Assembly: GCA_963795665.1 (NCBI GenBank) | Contig: CAWCIP010000002.1 | Coordinates: forward strand, 124,001 to 188,000 | Length of the DNA: 64,000 bases | Reading direction: 5' to 3' | Origin: DASUPK01 sp963795665 | Lineage (GTDB): Bacteria > Actinomycetota > Thermoleophilia > Solirubrobacterales > 70-9 | Translations under genes and position numbers: made by a program | Shown: positions 50,518-60,267 of the stretch, piece by piece | How the letters are laid out: each line of letters starts with the position of its first letter | Numbering within the stretch: the stretch's first letter is position 1 | The notes under the pieces: generated by a model | The model's input: only the letters and a program-made list of their open reading frames with translations | Told to the model about the DNA's origin: nothing | Database searches by the model: none

Positions 50518-51044
50518 TCCTCCATGGTCGTGTATCCGCGCCCCGCGTGGTCGAAGCCGAGCAGGTCCCCCTGCGGGTTCTTCTTGTTGCCGTGGTGGTA
50601 GGCGCGGACCTCGGCGATCTTGCCGTCGCGCATCAGGAACCACTCGGTGCCCCGGTCCAGGCGCTTCTCGCCCGACTTGGGATCGCGCCAGGTCATCGTC
50701 CACTCGATCACCGCCTCATCTCCCTGCTCGATCCCGTGCTCGAGGTACCACTGCCCGTCGATCATCTCGACGCCCATCTTCGAGTTCTGCCCGATGCGCT
50801 CTGCCCCCTCATGCGGCCCGAGCCGCGTGTAGTAGTGGACCGCGTCGTCGGTGAAGTGCGAGGCGACCAGGTCGGGGTCCCCGGTGTTGAGCGCCTCATA
50901 GTAGGAGCGGATGTGGTCGAGGTTGCCGATCGGACTGTCGTTATAGCCGGTCTCAAAATGTCGATCGGCGCCCCGGGGATACGTCGTTAGGGTGAATGCG
51001 GCGAACAGCGCCGCCCGAGAGAAGGAGCCAGCGATGAAGTTCAT
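50493..51044 (-). CDS. SnoaL-like protein, start uncertain
   Basis: The conserved NTF2-like part begins near 50930 (NLDHIRSYYEALNTGDPDLV), runs through HFTDDAVHYYTRLGPHEG and VEMIDGQWYLEHGIEQGDE, and ends DWRPPSPS. It is about 145 residues long by homology. No ATG, GTG or TTG is in frame close to that point; the nearest ATG (51042-51044) would overlap the divergent YCII gene and its promoter. An unusual start or a sequence indel is likely. It is translationally overlapped with the dehydrogenase downstream and probably co-transcribed. Confidence 0.72.
   Translation of the reverse strand: MNFIAGSFSRAALFAAFTLTTYPRGADRHFETGYNDSPIGNLDHIRSYYEALNTGDPDLVASHFTDDAVHYYTRLGPHEGAERIGQNSKMGVEMIDGQWYLEHGIEQGDEAVIEWTMTWRDPKSGEKRLDRGTEWFLMRDGKIAEVRAYHHGNKKNPQGDLLGFDHAGRGYTTMEDWRPPSPS
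50959..50985 (+). promoter_or_regulatory. ECF42-type sigma promoter of the first YCII gene
   Basis: TGTCGA at 50959-50964 is followed after 17 bases by CGTC at 50982-50985, the published pattern for ECF42 group sigma factors, which control DGPF/YCII genes. The bases after it (GTTAGGGTGAATGCGGC) match those after the second YCII promoter almost exactly. No ECF sigma gene lies in the window. Confidence 0.65.
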
Positions 51045-51384
51045 GGTGTCCTTGATCACCGATGGGACCGTGACGGACAGCGCGACCCCCGAACAGAGGC
51101 GGGAGTCGGGGGAGGAGATGATGGAGTTCATGGGCGAGATCCAGGCCGCCGGCGTGCTTCTGCACACCGATGCCCTGGGCCCCGCGGACAGCGCTCGCAC
51201 TCTGCGCCGCAAGAGCGGGAGGGTCGTCGTCACCGACGGCCCGTTCGCCGAGAGCAAAGAGCAGATCGCCGGCTACATGGTGCTCGAGTGCGACGATCTC
51301 GACGAGGCGACGGGCTGGGCCGAGAAACTCCCAGTGCGTGGCGGCGCGATCGAGGTTCGCCCGATCGCCGAGCGGCCCGGGTAG
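51034..51384 (+). CDS. YCII/DGPF-domain protein (first copy)
   Basis: This 116-residue protein has the YCII ferredoxin-like fold with the signature DGPFAESKEQIAGYMVLEC and a closing EVRPIAERPG. DGPF proteins are typical products of ECF42 regulons; their biochemical role is not established. Start ATG 51034 follows AAGGAG. It is closely related in layout to the second copy but not identical (GRVVVTDGPFAES versus SHTITDGPFAETK). An ECF42-like promoter precedes it, and its stop overlaps the -35 of the second promoter. Confidence 0.9.
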   Translation: MKFMVSLITDGTVTDSATPEQRRESGEEMMEFMGEIQAAGVLLHTDALGPADSARTLRRKSGRVVVTDGPFAESKEQIAGYMVLECDDLDEATGWAEKLPVRGGAIEVRPIAERPG

Positions 51385-51409
51385 TCGATTTGGCGGCGGC
51401 CCGTTCGTC
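51383..51409 (+). promoter_or_regulatory. ECF42-type sigma promoter of the second YCII gene
   Basis: AGTCGA at 51383-51388 (one base from TGTCGA) and CGTC at 51406-51409 are 17 bases apart. The element overlaps the stop codon of the first YCII gene, so the second copy has its own promoter. Confidence 0.6.
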
Positions 51410-51456
51410 GTTAGGTTGAATGCGGCAACAGCTGCCGCTCAACACAGGAGGAAGAG

Positions 51457-51852
51457 ATGAAGTATCTGCTCACTTTTGTCCGGGATCAGGACCGGATGTA
51501 CGGAAGCGCCGAGGACACGAAGGCGGGAATGGCTGCCTGGAACGAGTTCAACCGGGAGGCGGCCGAGGCCGGCGTGATGATCGCCAACGAGGCGCTCGAG
51601 TTGCCGCAGACCGCCAAGACCGTGCGCGTCGGGGAAGACAGCCACACCATCACCGACGGGCCCTTCGCGGAGACCAAGGAGCAACTGGGCGGCTTCTGCC
51701 TGATCGACGTCGAGGGCCTCGACGAGGCGATCGCCTGGGCCAAGAAGGTCCCGCTGCGCCCCGACAGCTCAATCGAGGTGCGCGCGGTCAAGGACCTGAC
51801 CCCATACGGGTACGAGCGGGTGGGCCGGAGCCCCGCCCAGGCGCGGGCCTAG
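51457..51852 (+). CDS. YCII/DGPF-domain protein (second copy)
   Basis: This 131-residue protein has the motif ITDGPFAETKEQLGGFCLID and an IEVRAVKDLTPYGYERVG tail, longer than the first copy. Two tandem DGPF genes are common near ECF42 sigma factors. AGGAGGAAGAG gives a strong binding site. The last codons share CTAG with the convergent dehydrogenase. Function is unknown; structural relatives bind small aldehyde or phenol-like ligands. Confidence 0.9.
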   Translation: MKYLLTFVRDQDRMYGSAEDTKAGMAAWNEFNREAAEAGVMIANEALELPQTAKTVRVGEDSHTITDGPFAETKEQLGGFCLIDVEGLDEAIAWAKKVPLRPDSSIEVRAVKDLTPYGYERVGRSPAQARA

Positions 51853-53058
51853 AGCCCGTAGCTGCGGCCAATCACCTCGAGCATGACCTCGTCGGTGCCG
51901 GCGCCGATCCGATTGAGGCGCGAGTCGCGGTAGGCGCGCTCGACCTCGTACTCCTTCATGTAGCCGTAGCCGCCGTGGATCTGGATGCAGTCGTCGGCGA
52001 CCTCCTCGATGATCCGTGAGGCGTAGAGCTTCGCCTGCGTGATCTCGCGGACTGGGTACTCGCCGTTCGCGAAGCGCCAGGCGGTCGCGTAGACCATCTG
52101 CTTGGCGGCCTCGATCTTCACCGACATCTCGGCGAACTTGTGGCGGATCGCCTGGAAGCGGCCGATCGGGCGGCCGAAGGCCTCGCGCTCCTTGGCGTAC
52201 TCGAGGGTGCGGTCGAAGACGCGCTCGGCACCGGAGACGCAGCCGATCGCGGCGACCAGGCGCTCTCCCTGGAGCTCCCAGCTGATGTGGTAGAAGCCCT
52301 TGCCCTCCTGGCCGAGCAGGTTCTCCGCCGGGAACGCGGACGTCCTGGAAGGAGAGCTCGCCGGTGTCCGAGGCGTGCATCCCCATCTTCTCGAGCTTGC
52401 GGGAGACGCTGAAGCCCTCGACCTCCTTGCCTTCGGAGTCGCGGATGTCGACGATGAAGAGGGTGATCCCGTCGTGGCCGGCGTCGGGGTCGGTCTTCGT
52501 CACCAGCACGATGTAGTTGGCGCGCAGCCCGTTGGTGATGAAGGTCTTGGAGCCGTTGATCACGTACTCGTCGCCGTCGCGCTTGGCGGTGGTGCGGATG
52601 CCGGCGACGTCGGAGCCGGCGCCCGGCTCGGTGATGCCGAGGGCGCTGATCAGCTCGCCTTTGATGGAGGGGACCAGGTAGCGCTGCTTCTGGTCCTCGG
52701 TGCCGAGCAGGTGGATCGGCGGCGTCGCCATGTCGGTGTGGACGGCCATGCCCATGTTGAGCCCGCCGCAGCCCGAGTAGCTCATCGCGTCGGCGCGGAC
52801 GAGCGAATAGAAGTAGTCCCCACCCTGGCCGCCGTACTCCTCCGGGTAGCAGAGGCCGATGTAGCCGAGCTCGCCGGCGCGATGCAGGACGGAGTCGGGC
52901 CAGAGGCTCTCCTCCCATTCGAACCGGTGGGGGGTGAGCTCCTTCAGCACCCACGACTTCATCGACTCGCGCAATTCCTCGTGCTCGTCCGTGAAGATGA
53001 AGTGCTTGCGGCTGGCGCCGTGGTCGGGCTTGATTACGCTGGAGGTCGCGGTGGCCAC
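51849..53058 (-). pseudogene. Acyl-CoA dehydrogenase (second), one frameshift
   Basis: The 5' part encodes about 240 residues with FAD and acyl-CoA motifs (EEYGGQGGDYFYSLV, ITEPGAGSDVAGIRTTAK, NGSKTFITNGLRANYI). The frame is then lost near 52336-52343 in a short GC run (around CCCGGCGG). A single-base correction restores ELQGERLVAAIG and the C-terminus QIHGGYGYMKEYEVERAYRD ... GAGTDEVMLEVIG, ending at the TAG on 51849-51851. The repaired product would be about 403 residues with the IVD/LCAD-type Glu in GERL. Because only one base is off and all motifs persist, a sequence error is likely. Confidence 0.8.
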
Positions 53059-53122
53059 TGCTCGGTCTCCTTCGTTCTAGGGGTTGTGGGCGCGGATCGG
53101 CCGCATGCTCGGCAAAGTGGAT

Positions 53123-53145
53123 AGTAGGACTTCCTACTTCCTACT
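53123..53145. promoter_or_regulatory. Candidate operator upstream of the second dehydrogenase
   Basis: AGTAGGA and TCCTACT form a 7-bp inverted repeat with a 2-base spacer, followed directly by another TCCTACT. It lies 65 bases upstream of the dehydrogenase start. TetR-type regulators of acyl-CoA genes bind sites of this kind. Confidence 0.45.
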
Positions 53146-53276
53146 GCAACCATCAAAATCGAGGTCTTTGCGCGATCAATGCCGGATTCTGCCGAGTGCG
53201 GGACCGTCGATCGGCTCCTAGCGCTGATCAGCGGTGGAGCAGGCAACCGAGCCAATACTTCGGTCTTTTCACGGGG

Positions 53277-54609
53277 GTGGCGTCGACTGCACACCGGCGG
53301 AAAGCCGGAACGGCTTCCGCGTGGTCCGCGAACGCCTGGCTGGGTGCAGACCCTCTCTGGATGTACCGCCCGACGCGTTCCTCGAGCGCTGCCGCCGCCG
53401 CTATGGCGACATCTTCCGGCTCCGTCTGGGCCCGGGCGCAACACCATCGTGGTCGCGGAGCCGACTGCGGCCCGCCGCGTGATCACAGGCGATCCGAGCG
53501 TCTTCCGCGCCGGGGATGCAAACGGCATCCTCAAGCCCGTAGTCGGCCCCAGCTCGCTGCTCGTGCTCGACGGGGAGGAGCACTGCGCCATCGCCGCATC
53601 CTGCTGCCGGCATTCGGGGCGGAGCATGGCCGCGAGTTCGCCGAGCGGGTCGAAGGCAGAACCAGGAACCGGGTGGCCGCATGGAAGCCCGGCGAGACGC
53701 TGAAGCTGCAGGAGGAGATGGAGGCGATATCCCTCGAGGCGATCATGGGGATCGCGCTGGGACGCGACTCGGCGGAGCGGCGCGAGCAATTCCGCGTCCT
53801 GGTCCCAGAGATGATGAAGCGCTGCTCCTCACCGTTCACGTTGCTGCCCTACTTCCGGCACGAACTTGGGCGGGATCACGCCGTACGCCCGTCTGCGCAA
53901 GGTGCTCGCGAGCTGGACGGCCTCTTCTTCGATGCGATCGTCGAGAGGCAGGCCTCGTCCGACGATCGATGCCTCACGATGCCCTCTCACTGCTGTGCGC
54001 GGCGACGGACGAGAGCGGCACGCCGCTGCTCGAACAGCCAGATTCGCGACGAGCTGTTGACGATGATCATGGCCGGTTACGAGACGACCACCAGCGCCCT
54101 GGCTTGGTCATTCGAGCGCCTGCTGCGGTCGCCCGAGGTCCTCCGGCGGCTCTCGCGGACGACTCGACCGCGGCGGGGATGAATATCTGGACGCCGTCGT
54201 AAGTGAGGTTCTGCGGATGCGTCCCGTCGTACCGGTGGTCGTTCGCAAGACCCGGGAGGACCTCGAGCTGAATGGTCACCTGATTCCCGCCGGATCGGTG
54301 CTCATGGTCTGCGATCTACCTCTTGCATCGGGATCCGGACCCTGTACGAGGATCCGGAGAGTTCCGCCCCGAGCGATTCCTCGACGCACGAGGCCGATGT
54401 CCCTGGCTGCCGTTCGGAGGCGGCGTGCGCCGCTGCCTCGGCGCAAGCTTCGCCCAGCTTGAAATGAAGGTCGTTATCCGGACCGTGCTCTCCATGGCCC
54501 GGCTTCACGCCGACCGGAGCCACGCCGAGCCGGTGAAGCGCAGACGGTTCACGTTCGCCCCGCACGCGACGCCCGGGTGGCGATCGAAGGGGTCACGGCG
54601 GGACGCTGA
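53277..54609 (+). pseudogene. Cytochrome P450, disrupted by many frameshifts
   Basis: Pieces of a complete P450 are in order: LPRGPRTPGWVQTL, DAFLERCRRRYGDIFRLRLGP, RILLPAFGAEHGREF, the I-helix MAGYETTTSALAWSFE, SEVLRMRPVVPVV for the K-helix, and the haem loop WLPFGGGVRRCLGASFAQLE. It ends at the TGA 54607-54609. At least seven frame changes separate these pieces. The start is uncertain; GTG 53277 is the best candidate. It would be a haem mono-oxygenase of about 440 residues like the second P450. Motif conservation argues for recent decay or bad sequence. Confidence 0.7.
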
Positions 54610-54846
54610 GCGGGCTTTTCGTGCCTGCAACTCGAAGATGCGTCCGACTAAGAGCGTTCGCTCATCGAACATCGGTCCATATCGGTGCAACGAGTCAGGG
54701 ATTCCTCGTACTTGCCGTCGAAACTCAAGTAATGACGCAGTATTTGGGCCGATCGTCTCCGTGAATGGAAAGTCACGGCATGGCCAAGCGCGCCGGCTGG
54801 GTGCGTCCGGTTCGAGTATGCGCCTTTGCTCTAGTAGAGGGACGGT

Positions 54847-56527
54847 GAGCGCTCGCGCGAGGAGCCGCGAGAGCTGATCTCGGGCAGGGCGGCGGCCGGA
54901 CCGCTCGCTCAGGTGCAGGCCCTGCTGGCACTTGGCGCTGCGGCCAACGGAGCGATCGCCACGTTGCTGCCGCATCCCGCCTACTTACAACGTCATCGGG
55001 CTTGCTGAGCGTGCAGATCAGCGCCCTGGGCTACGGCATGGTGGTGCTGATGATGCGTGACCGGATCTCGTTCAGCTGGCTAAGGGTCGGCAATCTCCTC
55101 GCCGCCGTGTTGACCACGGTCGCCGTCTACTTCAGCGGCGACAGCACCAGCGGCTACGCGATCTTCTACCTCTGGATCGGGTTCTACGTCTTCTACTACC
55201 CCGTCTCCCGCTCGGAGGCGGCTTTGAACCTGACGTTCGCGGTGTTTGTTACGCGGTCGCGATTCTGGTCACGCCCACGCCGCCACCTGGCGCGCCCAAC
55301 GCGACATCGCCTTCTTCTCGATCGTTGCCGGGACCCTCGCCACCGCCGGGCTGCTTCTCACCTACCTGCGCCAGAGGGTCGAGCGGCTGATGACCACGCT
55401 CGTCGAGGCCTCGAGAACCGATCCCCTGACCGGCATTGCCGAACCGTGTGGGGCTGCAGCAGGCCCTCGACAGGGAGGTCGAGCGCGCGCGATCGGATGA
55501 GCGTCCGCTCGGCCTGCATCCTCATCGACATCGATCATTTCAAGTCACTCAACGAGCGCCTGGGCATCGCCGGCGGCGACAAGGTCCTGCAGGAGCTCAC
55601 GGTTCTCCTGAAGGACTCCACGCGTCTGATCGACACCGATCGCGCGCTCGGGAGGTCAGGAATTCGCGGTCGGTATTCCCGCAGATCGATCAGCACGGCG
55701 CCTTCCTGCTCGCGGAGAAGATTCTCTCCCGTTTGAGGGGATCGATGCTCGGCTCCCCTCAGGGAATCACTGCGTCCGCGGGCGTCGCGGAGTACCCGGC
55801 GCATGCGAGCGGGTCCCGGCCGAGCTCGTCGCATCGGCCGACGAGCGCTTCAGGCCGCGAAGGCGCTTGGGCGTGATCGGGCGGTGATCTACAGCCCCGA
55901 GGTGACCAGCACAGTCGGGCGCGGTCGCCGGCAACCGAAGTGTCGAGAGCCAGGCGCAGCTGGCGACGGTTCTCAGCCTTGCCGAGGCCCTCGACCAGCG
56001 CGATTCCTACACGGCGAAACACAGCCAGACCGTTGGTCTGCTGTGCGAGATGATGGCGCGCGAGCTTGGTCTGGATGAGGCGCGGGTGCAGCGGGTGCGG
56101 CTTGCGGGCATCCTCCATGACATCGGCAAGATCGGGGTACCGGATTCGATCCTCCGGAAAGCCAGGTGCCCTTGACCGATGAGGAAGCGGATCAGATGCG
56201 CCGCCATCCCGAGCTCGGCGCAAGGATCCTTGCGAGCGGCGAGCTCGATGATGTTCGCGGCTGGATCCTCGCCCACCATGAGCGGCCCGATGGAACGGGA
56301 TACCCGAAGGGCTTGACGGCCGTCCGAGATCCCGCTCGAGGCTTCGATCCTCGCGGTTGGTGACGCGTATGAGGCGATGACGAGCGATCGTGTCTACCGG
56401 GCGGCCATCGGGGCGAAGTCTGCCCGGAGCGAGCTGAAAAAGCACGCTGGAACCCAGTTCGACTCGCGCGTGGTCGATGCCCTGCTGCGGGTCCTCGACG
56501 CGCGAGCGCACGCTGCTCAAGGCCTAA
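54847..56527 (+). pseudogene. Membrane GGDEF-HD-GYP cyclic-di-GMP protein, disrupted by frameshifts
   Basis: Conceptual joining gives about five TM helices (YGMVVLMMRDRISF, VGNLLAAVLTTVAVYFSG, YAIFYLWIGFYVFYYPV) and a GGDEF domain (TDPLTGI, LIDIDHFKSLNERLGIAGGD). The active-site loop reads SGGQEF. An HD-GYP domain follows (LHDIGKIGVPDSILRK, HHERPDGTGYPKGL, GDAYEAMTSDRVYR). Such fusions make and degrade cyclic di-GMP. Frame changes occur about every 100-250 bases. A repaired frame ends at the TAA 56525-56527, overlapping the convergent MMPL stop. The start is unclear. The 237 bases before it (54610-54846) show no gene. Confidence 0.68.
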
Positions 56528-58603
56528 CTTCGGCTGAGCGCCAGTCGCCGCCGGAGTGCTCTGGGCGCCCACCAGGCCCAGCGCGCCGCAGAGGTGCATC
56601 ATCGACGGCATCAGGAACCCGCGAACGAACGTCGCATCGACGAGCACCGCGACCGCGGTCCCGACGGCGACCTCTTTGATGAAGATCATCTGTGAGAAGG
56701 CGAAGGAGCCCATCGCGACCGCAAACAGCAGCGCCGCCGCGGTGATGATTGTGCCGGTGCGCTCGAGCCCAAGAGCGATCGCCGATGAGCTCGACTCGCC
56801 GCCGTTGCGAGCCTCGACGATCCGGCTGAGCAGGAATACGCCGTAGTCGGTAGAGAGGCCGAAGATGACGGCGAAAAGAAGGATGGGCACCGAGATGTCG
56901 ATAGCGCCAACTCCCGTGTAGTGGAGAAGGGACTCAAGCCGGTCGTCCTGGAACACGAACACGAGGACTCCGAGCGCGACGCCGATCGTCAGCGTGTTGG
57001 CGACGAGGGTCAACACAGGCAGGACCAGCGGACCCGGTCATGAGGAAGATTGCGATCAGCGTGCTTGCGACGACGATTGCCAGCGCGAGCGGAAGGTGCC
57101 GCCGGAGGCTGGCCCGCTGGTCGACCAACTCGGCGCTCGTGCCTGCGACCAGGGTCGAGGATGCGTCTGGGAGGGAGCGGATCGACTCGACGAAGTGACG
57201 GGTGGCATCCGAGCTCGGTTTGGCGCCGGTATGGATCTCGACCACCTCGGCACCGCCGAGAGGCGCCGCGGAGGACCGAACTCGCGTCAACGGGTCCGAG
57301 CAGCGAGATCTCGGTCATGAATCGACCTCGGCACAGGTCCAGCGCCCGGCTGCCGGACCAGCAGATAGGAGCCGGCAGGGTCCTCTCGGAACGTTGGTGA
57401 CCGTGCTGTCCACCACCCGTGCGCTGTTGTCGCTGGGAAGAACGCGAGCGTCCGCTCTGGTCAGCTCGGACGCGCAGGAGTGGAATGGCGCAGAGGAGCA
57501 TACCGCCGGTATCGCGATCGATACGAGGGCCGGACGAGCTTGGGCAATCGCGGCGAGGCGTCTCCACAGCGGGGAGCCCTCCGCTTGCGTCTCGGATCGG
57601 AGATGCTCGAGCGCGTTGACCCGGGTTCCGAGCAACCCGAGCACCGCGGGCAAGCACCAGGATCACGACCAGCGCGGATAGCACAGTGACCAACGCGCAC
57701 CCGACGCCCGCGGAATACAGGAAGGGCTGCGGGAAGACGCAGAGCGAGGCGACCGCAGCGGCAACCGTCGCGGCGCTGAAGGAGACCATGCGCCCGATGG
57801 GCCCGACCGTGTTACGCATCGTCGCTCAGGCCTCAGGCCCGGACCGCGCCAGCTCGTCCCTGTATCTGGACACCATGAAGAGGCTGTAGTCGATCGCGAG
57901 ACCGAGTCCCAGGACGGTGACGACGTTCAGGGCGAAGATGTCGACCGTCATCACCTGGGAGAGCAGGCGAAGCGCGGCGAGCGTGAATGCGATCGACAGT
58001 CCGCCCACAACAGCGGCAGGACAGCCGCCACGAGGCTCCTGAAGACGAGCAGGGAGATCGAGCAAGAAGAACGGCGAGGCGTACAGCTCTATTCGGCGGA
58101 GATCGTCCTCGGTGGTGTTGTTGAGCTGCACCGAGGCGATTGCTGTGCCGCCGACCTGCACAGCCCCGTCCCGGTGAAGGCGGCGTCGATCCGCTCTCCG
58201 ACCCGGCAGGTTGTCCACAGAGACGATCGCGAATCCCTCCACCAGGAGCCTGGGAACCACTGTCGGAGACAAGCGATCGATCCTGGGCGGGCGTCACGAC
58301 CCGAGCGATCCCGTCGATGCCCGCCAGGGTCCTCGCCGTCCTGATCACCAAGGCCTGCTCTCGGCGCTGCTGGCGGGCCTCCGGGGTCACGAGCAGGAGC
58401 ACTGCGGGTACCGCGTGCGCTCCCGTAGCGTTCTCGATCAGGTCGTAGCCGTGCGAGCTCTCGGAATCCGGATCGCTGAAACCGAACGGTTGAGCGCGGT
58501 CGAAGACGGACGAGCCGAGGATTGCGGCCCCGATGGTCGCGATCAGGACGATTGCAACGATCGGACGCCGATGCAGATATAAGAAGCCCCCGAGGACCCT
58601 CAC
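56524..58603 (-). pseudogene. MMPL/RND transporter, disrupted by frameshifts
   Basis: A GTG at 58601-58603 starts FLYLHRRPIVAIVLIATIG. Segments typical of MMPL proteins follow in order but in changing frames: DPDSESSHGYDLIENATGAH, GLGLAIDYSLFMVSRYRDEL, SLCVFPQPFLYSAGVGCALV, a second TM bundle (HLPLALAIVVASTLIAIFLM), and GLSTDYGVFLLSRIVEARNG. Conceptual length is about 690 residues. The restored end WAPRALRRRLALSRS meets the TAG at 56524-56526. The gene starts seven bases after the P450 stop, so the two form one transcription unit. Confidence 0.7.
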
Positions 58604-58610
58604 TTGTTCA

Positions 58611-60120
58611 CTATATGTCGCGGATCGGGCTGATCCGGCGACACACTCGGACAGCTAGACCTCGCTGACGATCCCTCGCCTTGGGCTCGTCAGCGCTTTC
58701 CGCCAACAGCTCATCGAGCGGATGGCGCTCGCGGCGCTCCGCAACGGGCGGGCCTTCGACGCGGACGCGCACACCTCCGGTGGGGACGATGATCGCTCCC
58801 TCCGCGCGGGTGCGCTCGACCGTTTCGCTTAGGGGAGTCAGCTTGAGGCGCGAGAGCACTGTTTGCAGCACGGTCCGCATCTCGAGCAAGGCGAACGGCG
58901 CACCCAGGCACCGCCGTACGCCCCCACCGAATGGAATCCACATATATGCGGGCGGCTTGCCCTCGATGAAGCGCTCGGGCCGGAACTCGTTGGGATGCTC
59001 GTAAGCATCGGGGTCCCGCTGGATCAGGCTCATCGGGCGTCCAGATCCGGATGCCTTCGGGGATTCGCCAGGGGCCCAGATCGACTGTCTTCGCGGTCAC
59101 CCGTCCAGCCGCAATGACCGGAGGCCGGAGACGCAGGGCCTCCTTGACAGCGGCATCGGTGTACTCGTACTCACCGATCTCGGCCTCCGCAACGATTCGC
59201 TGCCTTGCACCCGGCCGGTGGAGGATCAGGTCGAAGGACCAGGCGAGTGCCGTTGCCGTGGTTTCGCTGCCAGCCACGATCAAAGTCACGAGCTCATCCC
59301 GAATCTCCTCATCGCTGAGCGCGGACCCATCCTCCTGCCTAGCCTCGATCAGCATCGTGAGGATGTCGTCGCCGGCTGAGCCGGCTTTCACGGCTTCGCG
59401 GTGGGCCGCGATCTCTTCGTAGAGCAGCCGGTCCAGTTTCCGCCTGCGCCGCAGGAAGGCCGCCCATGGCGAGATCGGTCCGACCTCGTGCCTTACCCAG
59501 TCGCCGACCGCGCACAGCGACATCATCGCCATCAGGCCCTCAGATGCCTTCGTCAGGGCCGCCGTGCGCTCTTGATACTTGACCCCCATGAGCACCTCGA
59601 ACAGGAAGTCCATTGTGAGCCGGTACATCTCTGGATGGAGCTCGACTTCCTGTCCGGCGCTCCAGCGCTCCATCGTTCGCTCGCAGGCCGCTCGGAATCC
59701 CGCTTCGAACCCATCGAGGCGCTCACCATGGAAGCGCGGCAGCAGCAGCTTGCGTCGCTCGAGATGTGGGTGGCCATCAAGTCCGGTCACCGAGCGGGTG
59801 CCGAAGATCGGCTTGACGAGATTGCCGGCCGGGCTGAGCGGCATCTCATCGTCACGGGTAAAGACCTCGTGGATCAACTCCGGCTTTGTGACCCAGACGG
59901 TCCGACCAAAGCCCAGGATGTTGATCGTTACCGCGCCGTCGACCGCATAGCGCTCCTGGCAGCGTTCAAGGAAGGTGAACGGATCCCTCACGTACCTCAG
60001 CGTCTGGGAGAGGACAGGCTGGTGCGGGCCGGGGGGCAGGTGCGCGGGGCCGGCGGGCGCGCCCCGAGTCTCCGTCGTCTGGACGTTTATCGGGGTCCGG
60101 GTGGCGGTCCTTGCCTCCAT
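58611..60120 (-). pseudogene. Cytochrome P450 (second), one frameshift near the C-terminal third
   Basis: The first 355 residues are intact: LPPGPHQPVLSQTLRYV, DFLFEVLMGVKYQER, the I-helix IVAGSETTATALAWSF and VKEALRLRPPVIAAGR. One extra C near 59039-59041 (CCC run) shifts the frame; the other frame continues SLIQRDPDAYEHPNEFRPER and the haem loop WIPFGGGVRRCLGAPFALLE. The repaired protein is about 500 residues, ending at the TAG 58611-58613. P450 and MMPL together suggest a secondary-metabolite or lipid-modification module. The first P450 at 53.3 kb is of the same subfamily. Confidence 0.8.
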
Positions 60121-60178
60121 GTTGGGTGAGCGTACTGCGTGGGGCCAGATATATGTCCAATTTTCGGAGTTTGGTTCA

Positions 60179-60205
60179 ACTCAATCAAAATCACAACTAT
60201 TGAGT
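60179..60205. promoter_or_regulatory. Inverted repeat in the promoter region of the enoyl-CoA hydratase operon
   Basis: ACTCAAT and ATTGAGT (7-bp arms, 13-base spacer) lie in an AT-rich patch between the divergent P450 and hydratase genes. AT-richness suggests the promoter lies here. The arms could be an operator. Confidence 0.45.
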
Positions 60206-60267
60206 AGGGGTGGGCAGTAAGACGTAGCACTTCCCATTCTTCGCGGGATCCACTAGGGTGGCTGCCG

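Noticed and set aside
50518..50703. ATG-initiated long form of the first acyl-CoA dehydrogenase
   Set aside because: The added 62 residues are a shadow of the SnoaL gene (Arg/Pro-rich) and do not align with dehydrogenases.
53277..60120. Integrated mobile element or phage as cause of the broken genes
   Set aside because: No transposase, integrase, terminal repeats or target-site duplications were found; the genes are ordinary actinobacterial types.
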